DNA of 64,000 nt from Putridiphycobacter sp965230195 (GCA_965230195.1 OZ245997.1:3906001-3970000), one strand, 5' to 3'; positions 25,502-34,057 are shown, counted from the stretch's first letter. A program made the numbers and translations. The notes: generated by a model not told the origin, from the sequence alone.

Positions 25502-26062
25502 ATGAAAATTTACGTCAAAAATATGGTTTGCAGCCGTTGTAAATTGGTTGTAAAGTCAATTCTTGAAAATCTGGAACTTCATCCCATACAAGTAGAATTA
25601 GGGGAAATTGAATTAAACGAAACTGACATTTCTGAAGTGAAAAAACAACTCATCTTTGAACTCAGGGCTGTTGGGTTTGATCTTCTGGATGATAAAAAAA
25701 CTCAAATTATCGAAAAGGTAAAAAACGTTATTACTGACCTTGTTCAAAATAAAAACAACACAATCAATACTACCTTATCTGAATATCTGACTGAAATCAT
25801 ACCTCAAAACTATAGTTCAGTAAGTAATCTGTTTTCAGAAGTGGAGGGAATCACCATTGAAAAATACTACATTTTACAAAAAATTGAAAAGGTAAAAGAG
25901 CTTTTGGTTTATGATGAATTTACTTTGAGTGAAATAGCTCATAAGCTTAATTACTCAAGCGTAGCATACCTGAGTAATCAATTTAAAAAGACAACCGGAT
26001 TAAGCCCCAGTCATTTTAAAAAATTAAGAAATGTAAAACGTACGCCATTAGAAGAGTTATAA
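25502..26062 (+). CDS. AraC-type regulator with N-terminal metal-binding-like motif
   Basis: Residues 1-70 resemble a heavy-metal-associated (HMA) fold with the motif MVCSRC, giving C10 and C13. Residues about 110-186 form an AraC HTH with two helix-turn-helix units: FTLSEIAHKLNYSSVAYLSNQFKKTTG is split over 139-165, followed by LSPSHFKKLR. The combination is common in Bacteroidetes near metal transport genes. The next gene is an HMA membrane protein, so metal-responsive control is likely, with copper the usual candidate. Confidence 0.8.
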   Translation: MKIYVKNMVCSRCKLVVKSILENLELHPIQVELGEIELNETDISEVKKQLIFELRAVGFDLLDDKKTQIIEKVKNVITDLVQNKNNTINTTLSEYLTEIIPQNYSSVSNLFSEVEGITIEKYYILQKIEKVKELLVYDEFTLSEIAHKLNYSSVAYLSNQFKKTTGLSPSHFKKLRNVKRTPLEEL

Positions 26063-26141
26063 ATCTTACAAATCAAAGTCAAAATTCTATAACATTTTAT
26101 CGTCATTTCATTCTGAGTTTTGCTGTCATAAACTAATAATT

Positions 26142-26870
26142 ATGACAAAGACCTATCAAATTACCGGAATGACATGTAGCAGCTGTGAAGCGAAAGTTAA
26201 ATCAGCTCTGGAAGAAATTAAGGGAGTTCAGTCTGCTCTTGTATCCAAAGAAAAAGGAATAGCCACTATTACAATGTCTTCTCAAGTTCACTATAAAGTT
26301 CTAAAAAACCAGTTATCTGAATTGGACGAAAAATATAAATTATCAATACCGAGAGAAGATGAAACCGTGAAAGAGAAAGAACAAGAGCAATCATGGATTA
26401 GTACCTATAAACCTGTTCTACTTATTTTTCTTTATATTTTCCTTGTAACTGGCCTTATTGAGATTTCCGCTTATGACTTCAATCCGCTAAGATGGATGAG
26501 ACATTTTATGGCAGGATTTTTCTTCACATTTTCTTTCTTTAAATTGCTCAATCTTAAAGGCTTCAAAGAAAGTTATATCATGTATGATATATTGGCCAGA
26601 AAATTTCCCTTTTGGGCTTATATATATACCTTTACTGAACTTCTCCTTGGAATTGCATTCCTCATCAATTTCAATCCAATACTAACAAATAGTATAACCC
26701 TCTTGGTTATGTCAGTTAGTATAATAGGTGTTTTACAAACTGTACTTAACAAAAAATCCATCAGGTGCGCCTGTCTGGGAGATGTCTTCAATTTACCAAT
26801 GAGCACGGTCACCATTATTGAGGATGGATTGATGATTATAATGAGCCTGGTTATGCTTATTTATTCATAA
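26142..26870 (+). CDS. HMA domain fused to MauE/DoxX-like membrane domain
   Basis: Residues 1-65 are a heavy-metal-associated domain with C12 and C15 in GMTCSSC. From about residue 88 to 242 there are at least four membrane helices (FLYIFLVTGLIEISAY, HFMAGFFFTFSFFKLLN, IYTFTELLLGIAFLINF) and a loop RCACLGDVFNLP, typical of MauE-type redox membrane proteins. It probably delivers or exchanges metal or thiols at the inner membrane. It follows the metal-motif AraC regulator by 79 bp; a GAGTTTTG element at 26115-26122 may be its promoter. Confidence 0.78.
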   Translation: MTKTYQITGMTCSSCEAKVKSALEEIKGVQSALVSKEKGIATITMSSQVHYKVLKNQLSELDEKYKLSIPREDETVKEKEQEQSWISTYKPVLLIFLYIFLVTGLIEISAYDFNPLRWMRHFMAGFFFTFSFFKLLNLKGFKESYIMYDILARKFPFWAYIYTFTELLLGIAFLINFNPILTNSITLLVMSVSIIGVLQTVLNKKSIRCACLGDVFNLPMSTVTIIEDGLMIIMSLVMLIYS

Positions 26871-26943
26871 AAACTCATCAGGAATCTATTTATCCAAATC
26901 CAGACCAAAAAATAAGGATAAGCAAAAAATAGCTCAGTGATTT

Positions 26944-27906
26944 TCATACCTTAATCACCATACTCCCCTTTTTATGTCCCTTATCCACAAGTTGATGTGC
27001 TTTTACAATATCATCAATAGGCAAAGTCTGATCAATAAGTGCTTTATAGGTTCCTGATTCCAACCATTCTTTAAGTAAGGCTAAATCCTTTCGCTTTTCT
27101 TCTGGTTTTCTCAATCCGGTAGCAGCCGTTTTGATTTTTTTACCGGAAAAGCTCAAAAAAGAAAATAGTGCAGCAACAGAAACAGCAGCACTTAGAAAAA
27201 TACCATTCCGATTCATCACCTTTTTACATTTACCGAAACTGGTTTTACCTACTGTATCAAAAATAATATCATAAGTTTTGTCGCTCTTTGTAAAATCCTC
27301 CTGAGTGTAGTCAATAACATGATCAGCTCCAAGTCCCTTAATGATTTCGGAACTACTGCTACTCCCTACTCCTGTTACCTCAGCTCCAAAATGTTTTGCT
27401 ATCTGAACAGCAGCAGCGCCAATCATTCCTGCGGCACCGTTAATCAACACTTTCTGACCCTTTTTAATTTTTCCCGTATCTCTTAAAAAAGGCATGGCTG
27501 TTAAAAAACCATCAACACAAGCCACTGCATCCTCTAATGAAGTATTTTCAGGCAAATAATCTAAAACACCTTCTTTTCCAATAGAAACATATTCAGCATT
27601 TCCACCAAACTTAGGTCCCATAGTACCAAAAACATGATCTCCTTTTTTAAAACCAGTGCTATTTTTCCCCACTTCTACCACCTCCCCTGCAATTTCTTCA
27701 CCTAACATTTGATTTTTTGGTTTAAATAAACCTGTAAATAATCTGACAATATATGGTTTTCCTGCTCTGAAGTAACATTCGGTTGTTGTCACTGTAGTAT
27801 ACTTAACGTTCACCAAAATCTGATCATCTTCAGGAACCGGAATGGTTTGATTTACCAATTGAAGTACTTCCGGACCACCATACTGCTTATATATTACTGC
27901 TTTCAT
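26944..27906 (-). CDS. NAD(P)-dependent medium-chain alcohol dehydrogenase
   Basis: The 320-residue protein is a quinone-oxidoreductase-type enzyme. It starts MKAVIYKQYGGPEVLQL, has the GroES-like part GEEIAGEVVEVGKNSTGFKKGDHVFG split over residues 69-95, and the NAD(P) fold with INGAAGMIGAAAVQIAKHFG. It lacks the catalytic zinc pattern of true alcohol dehydrogenases. Activity on quinones or enones is likely. It is divergent from the methyltransferase and has an FNR-like operator upstream. Confidence 0.85.
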   Translation of the reverse strand: MKAVIYKQYGGPEVLQLVNQTIPVPEDDQILVNVKYTTVTTTECYFRAGKPYIVRLFTGLFKPKNQMLGEEIAGEVVEVGKNSTGFKKGDHVFGTMGPKFGGNAEYVSIGKEGVLDYLPENTSLEDAVACVDGFLTAMPFLRDTGKIKKGQKVLINGAAGMIGAAAVQIAKHFGAEVTGVGSSSSSEIIKGLGADHVIDYTQEDFTKSDKTYDIIFDTVGKTSFGKCKKVMNRNGIFLSAAVSVAALFSFLSFSGKKIKTAATGLRKPEEKRKDLALLKEWLESGTYKALIDQTLPIDDIVKAHQLVDKGHKKGSMVIKV

Positions 27907-27951
27907 TCTTAATAATTGTTTTGAGCGATATTAACTTATTGTAATTTAAAG

Positions 27952-27995
27952 CAAAATTCGAGGTTTTAAAAACTTAAATCGTTGACTTTAGTTAA
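27952..27995 (-). promoter_or_regulatory. FNR-like operator and -7 element of the alcohol dehydrogenase gene
   Basis: TTGAC-TTTA-GTTAA at 27982-27995 is a dyad with an N4 centre. On the minus strand GAATTTTG (27959 to 27952) matches the -7 element at 7 of 8 positions. The centre lies 29.5 bp upstream of the element, the same distance as at the Crp/Fnr cassettes. No regulator gene is adjacent. Confidence 0.5.
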
Positions 27996-28296
27996 GAAAT
28001 GCAATATGAGGTCAAAATTGTATCATTAGTAATTAGTATTTCAGAAGCTAAAGGTGAATACGATTCGATTTTTATTGTAAATTGAGAACATAAAAACATT
28101 AGTTATACCATTTCTTATTTAGAATTACTCAATTAAAAAATTGCTGTTTTTTGTTTATACAAAAAAGAAAACTGAGGCATAGCCGGCAGTTATGGTGATT
28201 TTTTATTTTGAAGTATACACGAAAAAGAGTCTTTTTTAGTGGGTAATTTTAAGTCAGAAATGGTATTAAGTAGTTGATAAGGCTAAATCCTGAACA
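27996..28296. other. 301-bp gap without a recognised gene
   Basis: This AT-rich stretch between divergent genes shows no coding frame with protein-like composition. A 5-bp inverted pair with a T-rich flank near 28160-28180 reads as a weak minus-strand terminator but no gene feeds it. TAATTTTA at 28244-28251 could be a -7 element of the methyltransferase gene. Confidence 0.4.
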
Positions 28297-29106
28297 ATGC
28301 AAATAAATCAAAACACCTCCAAAGCAAGATACGACAAGATTGGTATAGGTTATGATACCACACGACAAGCTGATCCTTACCTCTCTCAAAAAATGCATGA
28401 CCTTATATTTACCGGAAATAAAGACAGCTTGTACCTTGATATTGGATGTGGTACAGGTAACTATACCTCGGTACTCAATGAAAAAGGGTTAAAGTTTACC
28501 GGGATTGATCCGTCAGACGAAATGCTGAATAAAGCCCGAATGAAAAACCGATCTATCAAGTGGTTAAAAGGTAATGCTGAACAAATACCTGTTGATTCTG
28601 AGTTTTATGACGGTGTATTGGTTAGTTTAACAATTCACCATTGGAAGGACCTGAACAAGGGAATGAAAGAAATTTACAGGGTTTTAAAAAAGAATGGAAA
28701 AGTAGTCCTGTTTACCACACTTCCCAATCAGACTCATGGTTATTGGTTACGTCACTATTTTCCAAAAATGATTGAAGATTCAGTTAAAATATTACCTGAA
28801 TTTGAAGTAATAGAAAATGCATTTAAAGGAGCCAATATTAAAATGACCAGGCAAGAACCTTATTATGTAAAACCTGACCTTCAGGATTGGTTTTTATATT
28901 GTGGCAAACATGATCCTGAAATGTACTTCCGGGAAGAAGTAAGAAGAGGTATTTCATCATTTTCCCTAATCGCTCATCAGAATGAAATCCAATCAGGATT
29001 AAAAAAACTAAGGAACGATATTGATACAGGTGAAATCAAACAAGTGATGGAAAACTTTCAAAACGAGCTGGGAGATTATCTTTTTATTGTAGGTAAAAAA
29101 GAATGA
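28297..29106 (+). CDS. Class I SAM-dependent methyltransferase
   Basis: The 269-residue protein has the SAM-binding motif LDIGCGTGNYTSVL near residues 47-60 and the acidic motif ITGIDPSD-like FTGIDPSDEML at about 68-78. LVSLTIHHWKDLNKGMKEIYRVLKK is split over residues 107-131 and marks the Methyltransf_11 group. The acceptor is unknown. The DUF2071 gene follows after 16 bp. Confidence 0.88.
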   Translation: MQINQNTSKARYDKIGIGYDTTRQADPYLSQKMHDLIFTGNKDSLYLDIGCGTGNYTSVLNEKGLKFTGIDPSDEMLNKARMKNRSIKWLKGNAEQIPVDSEFYDGVLVSLTIHHWKDLNKGMKEIYRVLKKNGKVVLFTTLPNQTHGYWLRHYFPKMIEDSVKILPEFEVIENAFKGANIKMTRQEPYYVKPDLQDWFLYCGKHDPEMYFREEVRRGISSFSLIAHQNEIQSGLKKLRNDIDTGEIKQVMENFQNELGDYLFIVGKKE

Positions 29107-29122
29107 TACAGCTACTTTGCTA

Positions 29123-29851
29123 ATGGAAATAAAAGAAATACTCGATCAAACTGATCACAGAACATGGGGCCTGCCTGATAAAAATTGGCAATACTACCAG
29201 GAATGGAATGATGCTCTATTTATGCATTGGCAGGTAGACATCAAACTCCTTAGGCCATTCGTTCCACCTGAAATTGAAATAGATTTATTTGGAGGCAAAG
29301 CCTGGATATCATTAGTGGCCTTTACTATGGAAAAGCTAAGGCCCAGAAATTTGCCTTCCGCTTCGACCATATCTGATTTCCATGAAATTAATATTCGAAC
29401 CTATGTCAGGTTTAACGGAAAATCAGGTGTCTATTTTCTAAGCATTGAAGCCGGAAAAAAGATATCTGCTTTCTTAGCTAAAAAACTTTCAGAATTGCCG
29501 TATCGGTACTCCAAAATGTTGAGAAAAAAAGAGCGATACCAATCTCAAAATAATTTGTATCAGGATAGTTTCAATGTTGATTATAAAACAGGGAATAGCA
29601 TAAATCAAAAAAGTGCATTGGACAAATGGTTAACAGAACGTTATGCATTGTTTCAGGATACTCCTGTATTCATCAATGAATTTCACATTCATCATGTTGA
29701 ATGGCCCATATTTTCGGTCAATATTGATCAAATGGAGTTAAATTATAAAAGGTTTGATACACTCATCAAAGGGGCACCACATTTAATACATTATTCTTCA
29801 GGAGTTCAGGTTTTAGCCTGGGGCAAACAGAAGCACAAAAGGAATCAATGA
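29123..29851 (+). CDS. DUF2071/YqjF-like protein
   Basis: The ATG at 29123 is two codons inside an in-frame TTG. The 242-residue protein shows the family core ALFMHWQVDIKLLRPFVPPEIEIDLF split over residues 34-59, WISLVAFTMEKLRPRNLP, and the strand EINIRTYVRFNGKSGVYFLS. These proteins fold like acetoacetate decarboxylase; function unknown. Probably cotranscribed with the methyltransferase upstream. Confidence 0.82.
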   Translation: MEIKEILDQTDHRTWGLPDKNWQYYQEWNDALFMHWQVDIKLLRPFVPPEIEIDLFGGKAWISLVAFTMEKLRPRNLPSASTISDFHEINIRTYVRFNGKSGVYFLSIEAGKKISAFLAKKLSELPYRYSKMLRKKERYQSQNNLYQDSFNVDYKTGNSINQKSALDKWLTERYALFQDTPVFINEFHIHHVEWPIFSVNIDQMELNYKRFDTLIKGAPHLIHYSSGVQVLAWGKQKHKRNQ

Positions 29852-29876
29852 TCCAATCGCTAAAAATAATCCACAT

Positions 29877-29932
29877 GGACAAAAAATAAAACTTCTCAGA
29901 CAAACCCTTACCCACTTTTTTTGTCTAATTTG
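29877..29932 (+). promoter_or_regulatory. AraC-type direct-repeat operator in the araC-like gene's own promoter
   Basis: GGACAAA at 29877-29883 and AGACAAA at 29898-29904 are direct repeats exactly 21 bp apart. The second continues as AGACAAACCCTT. A -7-like CTAATTTG follows at 29925-29932, only 10 bp before the ATG. An inverted TTTGTCT lies at 29920-29926. Confidence 0.6.
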
Positions 29933-29941
29933 TAATTAAAA

Positions 29942-30796
29942 ATGAATGTCAAATCTGTAGATCTTTATGGCCAGCCCTTATTCAAATGGGTAACCATGGA
30001 ACATCCCATGATGTTAAATACACCTATGCCTGATGACCAGGCTGCATTTGTATATGTGCTGGATGGAGGCTGTATAAATTATTCTGAAATTGAAGAGATT
30101 AAATTACTGTCTGGACAAAGCGTATTGGCCAAATGTGGAAACAGTACATTTAAAACCCTGCCTGTAGAGGGTGGCAATATTGCCTTTAATGCAGTATCTG
30201 TTCATTTTCATAAGGATGTATTGGAGAAAATTTATGACGGTTCCACTTCCCCCTTTTCAGGTACAAATCAAAATGAGTTAATGGTAAACAGTACGTATGT
30301 TGAAACACATGAACTCATCAAACAATACATTAACAGTATTGTCCACATTTCTGATAATCAAGAGCTGTTATCGGAAGAGTTTTTGGTACTCAAACTTAAA
30401 GAGATACTGCTTTTATTGTTACAAACAAAAAATGCACCTGAAGTCACCGGAATTATGCATAATCTGTTCGTCAGAAAAAACTTTGAATTCAGAGAAATCA
30501 TCAAATCTCATATTTGCTCATCCATTAGTATTAATGAACTGGCACAATTAACTAACAGAAGCCTGTCCTCATTTAAAAAAGAATTCAAACGAATTTATAA
30601 CGATACACCCAATAGCTATATTATTGGCAAAAGAACTGAAAGGGTGGCTGAACTATTACTGACAACAGATGAAACTATCAGTAATATTGCTTATGATTGT
30701 GAATTCAAAACATTAGCCCATTTATCACGGGTTTTTAAAGCCAAATACATGGTTTCTCCTTCTGAGTACCGATCAAACTTTACAGACAAACATTAA
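29942..30796 (+). CDS. AraC-family transcriptional regulator
   Basis: The 284-residue protein has an N-terminal cupin-like sensing domain (about 1-150; FVYVLDGGCINYSEIEE, GQSVLAKCGN) and a C-terminal AraC DNA-binding domain (about 185-284) with SISINELAQLTNRSLSSFKKEFKR split over 196-219 and TISNIAYDCEFKTLAHLSRVFKAKY split over 244-268. The nearby SRPBCC gene and its own promoter share direct repeats at 21-bp spacing, so it probably activates both. Confidence 0.88.
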   Translation: MNVKSVDLYGQPLFKWVTMEHPMMLNTPMPDDQAAFVYVLDGGCINYSEIEEIKLLSGQSVLAKCGNSTFKTLPVEGGNIAFNAVSVHFHKDVLEKIYDGSTSPFSGTNQNELMVNSTYVETHELIKQYINSIVHISDNQELLSEEFLVLKLKEILLLLLQTKNAPEVTGIMHNLFVRKNFEFREIIKSHICSSISINELAQLTNRSLSSFKKEFKRIYNDTPNSYIIGKRTERVAELLLTTDETISNIAYDCEFKTLAHLSRVFKAKYMVSPSEYRSNFTDKH

Positions 30797-30839
30797 AACC
30801 TAAGAGACAAATCCTTCGTCTAAAACCGCTCTACTTTTG
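30784..30839 (+). promoter_or_regulatory. AraC-type direct-repeat operator and promoter of the SRPBCC gene
   Basis: AGACAAA at 30784-30790 (inside the end of the regulator gene) and AGACAAA at 30805-30811 are direct repeats 21 bp apart; the second continues AGACAAATCCTT. TACTTTTG at 30832-30839 is a perfect -7 element. The distance from the proximal repeat to TTTG is 31 bp, identical to the regulator's own promoter. Confidence 0.68.
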
Positions 30840-30869
30840 TATTAATTATTAATCATAAAAAAAGTAAAG

Positions 30870-31481
30870 ATGAAAATGTATCGATTAAAATCCCTGCTAT
30901 TATTCGGACTATTATTCACAACATTTAATTCAGCGGTTATGGCACAAACAAAAAACAATTACAGAGAAATTAAGAGAGTACTTAAAAGTGATGTCATCAA
31001 TGTTTCTGCAGACTCTTTGTGGGCTATTCTCCGGCAATTTGACAAAGTTGGTGAATGGACCTCAACATTAAAACACTCAGAGGGTACGGGAGAAGTAAAA
31101 CATGAAGGCGCAACCTGCAATGAGCGAATTTGCGAAACCAATATTGGTAAAGGAAATACAGTTCGGGAAGAGCTTAGAATGTTTAACGATAAGGAAAAAC
31201 AACTTGCTTATGAGTTGACTGAAGGTGCACCTGGTTTTGTAAAATTAGCAACCAATCACTGGGTAGTTGAAGAAGCAGGACCTAATCAATCAACAGTTAC
31301 TATGAATGTCACCATGCATCTGTCAAAATTTATGGGATTCCTGTTAGGTAAATCAATCACTAAAACCATGACAAAAAATGTACAAATTGTTTTGAGCGAA
31401 TTAAAAACCTACGCCGAAACCGGAGAAGTTTCTGAAACCAAGAAAAAACAAATCGCTAAGTTGCAAAAGAAACAACACTAA
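30870..31481 (+). CDS. Secreted SRPBCC-fold (polyketide-cyclase-like) protein
   Basis: A signal peptide of about 26 residues (FTTFNSAVMAQ) is followed by an SRPBCC domain: LKSDVINVSADSLWAILRQFDKVGEWTS split over residues 37-64, then CNERICETNIG and the long C-terminal helix LLGKSITKTMTKNVQIVLSELKTY. These helix-grip folds bind hydrophobic ligands. Export is unusual for the family but seen in Bacteroidetes. A strong terminator follows. Its regulator is probably the AraC protein directly upstream. Confidence 0.8.
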   Translation: MKMYRLKSLLLFGLLFTTFNSAVMAQTKNNYREIKRVLKSDVINVSADSLWAILRQFDKVGEWTSTLKHSEGTGEVKHEGATCNERICETNIGKGNTVREELRMFNDKEKQLAYELTEGAPGFVKLATNHWVVEEAGPNQSTVTMNVTMHLSKFMGFLLGKSITKTMTKNVQIVLSELKTYAETGEVSETKKKQIAKLQKKQH

Positions 31482-31506
31482 AAATAAAATCTCATCCATA
31501 TTAAAG

Positions 31507-31535
31507 GGCAGTTAGACAATCTAACTGCCTTTTTT
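31507..31535 (+). terminator. Strong intrinsic terminator
   Basis: GGCAGTTAGA at 31507-31516 and TCTAACTGCC at 31520-31529 form a perfect 10-bp stem with a CAA loop, followed by six T. It closes the SRPBCC gene and insulates the next regulator. Confidence 0.9.
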
Positions 31536-31547
31536 GTAAAATTCTAC

Positions 31548-31577
31548 TTGAAACGATTCCTAAACTTAATATCTTTG
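31548..31577 (+). promoter_or_regulatory. Constitutive-type promoter of a Crp/Fnr gene
   Basis: TTG at 31548-31550 and TATCTTTG at 31570-31577 are separated by 19 bp, the classical -33/-7 arrangement of Bacteroidetes. This contrasts with the target promoters, where an operator takes the place of the -33 element. Confidence 0.65.
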
Positions 31578-31607
31578 ATGTTTACCACAGCTATTAAAGT
31601 TACCTTA

Positions 31608-32189
31608 ATGGAACGGTTGATCGAAAATATAAAACATTATACACCTCTTAGTACAGAAGAAATGGAAATACTTCAAAATACGGTTGAAAAGAGAATTTTT
31701 GACAAGAACGACATCATTTTTACTGAGGGTAAGGTATCTGATGAAATCTACTTTGTAACTAAAGGTTGTGTCAGGCTATTCTATACTGTTGACGGAACAG
31801 ATAAAACCGCTTTTTTCTACACTGAAGGACAATTTATTTGTGCCGGCGAAAGCTATACCTTTAATATTCCTGCTATTGAAAACTACCAGGCCATTGAGGA
31901 AACCGAAATATACGTTTTTACAAAATCAGGAATTGAAATACTCTTAGAAAAAGCACCAAAATTTGAGGTCATTGCCAGAATTGCTACTGAAAACGAATTA
32001 ATTACCTGTCAAAAAGTAATTGCCTCATTTGTGACCAAGTCAGCTGAAGAAAGATATATTGATCTTCTCAACACTCAAAGCGCACTTTTTCAAAGGGTTC
32101 CCCAGCAATATATTGCCTCATTTTTAGGGGTATCACCTGAAACCCTAAGCAGAATAAAGGCCAGAGTAATTAAGAAAAGTCGTTCTTGA
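31608..32189 (+). CDS. Crp/Fnr-family transcriptional regulator
   Basis: The ATG at 31608 follows a good promoter; an upstream in-frame TTG is inside that promoter. The 193-residue protein has a cyclic-nucleotide-like barrel (DIIFTEGKVSDEIYFVTKGCVRLFY split over residues 35-59) and a winged helix ending VPQQYIASFLGVSPETLSRIK. The recognition helix reads PETLSR. The N-terminal cysteine cluster of oxygen-sensing FNR is absent. Its stop codon lies inside an operator for the next gene, an SDR. Confidence 0.88.
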   Translation: MERLIENIKHYTPLSTEEMEILQNTVEKRIFDKNDIIFTEGKVSDEIYFVTKGCVRLFYTVDGTDKTAFFYTEGQFICAGESYTFNIPAIENYQAIEETEIYVFTKSGIEILLEKAPKFEVIARIATENELITCQKVIASFVTKSAEERYIDLLNTQSALFQRVPQQYIASFLGVSPETLSRIKARVIKKSRS

Positions 32190-32229
32190 CGATCGTCAAG
32201 TGGAATAGCTCATCCATTCTGTAATTTTG
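32185..32229 (+). promoter_or_regulatory. FNR-like operator and -7 element of the SDR gene
   Basis: CTTGACGATCGTCAAG at 32185-32200 is a perfect 16-bp palindrome (TTGAC-N4-GTCAA). TAATTTTG at 32222-32229 is a perfect -7 element. Centre to element start is 29.5 bp, which puts the operator near -41 relative to the predicted transcription start. Confidence 0.72.
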
Positions 32230-32237
32230 TAGAAAAA

Positions 32238-33104
32238 ATGGAAACAAAACGAGTTTTAGTAGCAGGTGCAACAGGATATTTAGGACAACACCTGGTAAAA
32301 GAGTTAAAGAAAAGAGGCTATTGGGTCAGGGTCTTGATCAGGAATGAACGTCAAAAGGAAAAATTCCATAATGTAGACGACTTTTTTATTGGACAGGTAA
32401 CCGAACCAAACACTTTGAATGGTGTTGCAAAAGACATAGACTGGATTTTCTCAACCATAGGCATCACCAGGCAAAAAGAAGGCTTAACCTATATGGATGT
32501 AGACTATAAAGGTAATTCAAACCTTCTTCAAGAGGCCATTAAAAGCAATATTGAAGCCTTTCAATATATCTCAGCGATTAACGGAGATAAAATGAGACAT
32601 CTTAAAATTTTTGAAGCTAAGGAGAAATTTGTGGACGAGTTAAAACAGTCAGGTATCAAATACTCTATTCTACGTCCCAATGGCTTTTTCTCTGATATGG
32701 GAGATTTTCTGAAAATGGCAAAAGGAGGTCGTGTCTACCTTTTTGGTCATGGTCACTTTAAGCTCAATCCTATTCATGGTGAGGATCTGGCCAAAGTTTG
32801 TATCGATAAAATGATTGAAGGCAGAAATGAAGCTACGGTTGGTGGTATGGATATATTGAGTCAGAACCAATTGGCAGGATTGGCCCTTAAAGCCTGGAAA
32901 AAACCAATTAGAATTACTCATTTACCTGACTGGATCAGACGTTTTACAATTTGGCTTTTAAGAACATTTACCTCCTCAAAAACATATGGGCCTATTGAGT
33001 TTTTCTTAACCGCAATGGCAGACGATAATATTGCAGACCAGTACGGTAAAAATAAGTTAGAAGATTTTTTTAATCAGGAAGTAGAAAGGATGAGTAAGGG
33101 ATAA
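32238..33104 (+). CDS. Atypical NAD(P)-binding SDR (NmrA-like)
   Basis: The 288-residue protein starts VLVAGATGYLGQHLVKELKKRG with the GxxGxxG nucleotide motif. It continues with IFSTIGITRQKEG, FQYISAINGDKM and SILRPNGFFSDMGDFL, placing it in the NmrA/atypical group that often lacks the YxxxK pair. C-terminal hydrophobic part near 225-250 may contact the membrane. Expected target of the Crp/Fnr regulator directly upstream. Confidence 0.82.
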   Translation: METKRVLVAGATGYLGQHLVKELKKRGYWVRVLIRNERQKEKFHNVDDFFIGQVTEPNTLNGVAKDIDWIFSTIGITRQKEGLTYMDVDYKGNSNLLQEAIKSNIEAFQYISAINGDKMRHLKIFEAKEKFVDELKQSGIKYSILRPNGFFSDMGDFLKMAKGGRVYLFGHGHFKLNPIHGEDLAKVCIDKMIEGRNEATVGGMDILSQNQLAGLALKAWKKPIRITHLPDWIRRFTIWLLRTFTSSKTYGPIEFFLTAMADDNIADQYGKNKLEDFFNQEVERMSKG

Positions 33105-33193
33105 TGGGTTATTTCTTAAAATGATTTGATTTTTTGAAATCATAAATCGTATCAAAAACAATATAACTTTTATTCAAATGTTTACCTTAGGTG

Positions 33194-33201
33194 TAAGTTT
33201 G
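33194..33201 (+). promoter_or_regulatory. -7 element of the metallophosphoesterase gene
   Basis: TAAGTTTG is a perfect TAnnTTTG element 14 bp before the ATG at 33215. No -33 element or dyad is evident. Confidence 0.45.
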
Positions 33202-33214
33202 TAATATTAGTTTA

Positions 33215-34057
33215 ATGAACAGACGAAAATTTGTAAAAAGGACTTTTAGAGGTGTTTTAGGGGCGGGGCTTCTTACAGGAATCTATGCCTGGCAAATTGA
33301 ACCTTTTTGGCTTGAATTTGTCAATAAAAAAATGCCTGTTCGAAATTTACCCGACCATTTGATTGGTAAAACCCTGATGCAAATTAGCGATATTCACGTT
33401 GGAAATCGTTTTGATTATAGCTTTATTATTGACGCTTTTAAAGAAGCCCAAAAACTGAAACCTGATTATGTTGTATATACAGGGGATTATGTCAGTTACG
33501 AAAACGAAAAACAATTTCTACAGTTAAATGAGGTTTTGAAGCATATTGTCAAAGGTAGTATGGGTACCATTGGTATTTTAGGAAATCATGATTATGGTAA
33601 AAACTGGGCTAAAGGCAAAATTGCCAATCAAATTGCTTTACAACTTGAGAAAGTTGGAGTCTCAATGTTAAGAAATCAACAAAAGGAGTTTAATGGTATA
33701 AACTTTATTGGACTGGATGATTACTGGGGGCCTAACTTTAAACCTGAAATAGTAATGAACAAATATAATCCGGAGATAGCAAATATTGTATTGTGTCACA
33801 ACCCTGATGTATGTGATTTGCAAATATGGAATGGTTATAAAGGATGGATCTTGTCTGGTCATACACATGGAGGTCAATGTAAACCTCCATTTCTGAATCC
33901 TCCAATGCTACCAGTACAAAATAAGAGATACTCAGCTGGAAAAATTGATTTAGAAGATGGAAGAACACTTTACATAAACAGAGCTTTAGGACATCTGTGG
34001 CAAATACGTTTTAACGTAAGGCCTGAAATAACAATTTTCGAACTGGCAAAAGCTTAA
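33215..34057 (+). CDS. YkuE-like metallophosphoesterase, Tat-exported
   Basis: The N-terminus NRRKFVKRTFRG has a twin-arginine motif before a hydrophobic stretch (GAGLLTGIYAW), so export by Tat or membrane anchoring is likely. Metal ligands appear as D59 and H61 in ISDIHVG, GDYVSY, GNHDYG, CHNP and GHTHGGQ, in the order of calcineurin-like phosphoesterases. The YkuE group includes UDP-2,3-diacylglucosamine and lipid-linked phosphoesterases. The gene stands alone. Confidence 0.88.
   Translation: MNRRKFVKRTFRGVLGAGLLTGIYAWQIEPFWLEFVNKKMPVRNLPDHLIGKTLMQISDIHVGNRFDYSFIIDAFKEAQKLKPDYVVYTGDYVSYENEKQFLQLNEVLKHIVKGSMGTIGILGNHDYGKNWAKGKIANQIALQLEKVGVSMLRNQQKEFNGINFIGLDDYWGPNFKPEIVMNKYNPEIANIVLCHNPDVCDLQIWNGYKGWILSGHTHGGQCKPPFLNPPMLPVQNKRYSAGKIDLEDGRTLYINRALGHLWQIRFNVRPEITIFELAKA

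Noticed and set aside
28140..28200. Minus-strand terminator in the 27996-28296 gap as a sign of a hidden gene
   Set aside because: The stem is only 5 bp with a 12-base loop, and no minus-strand coding frame precedes it.
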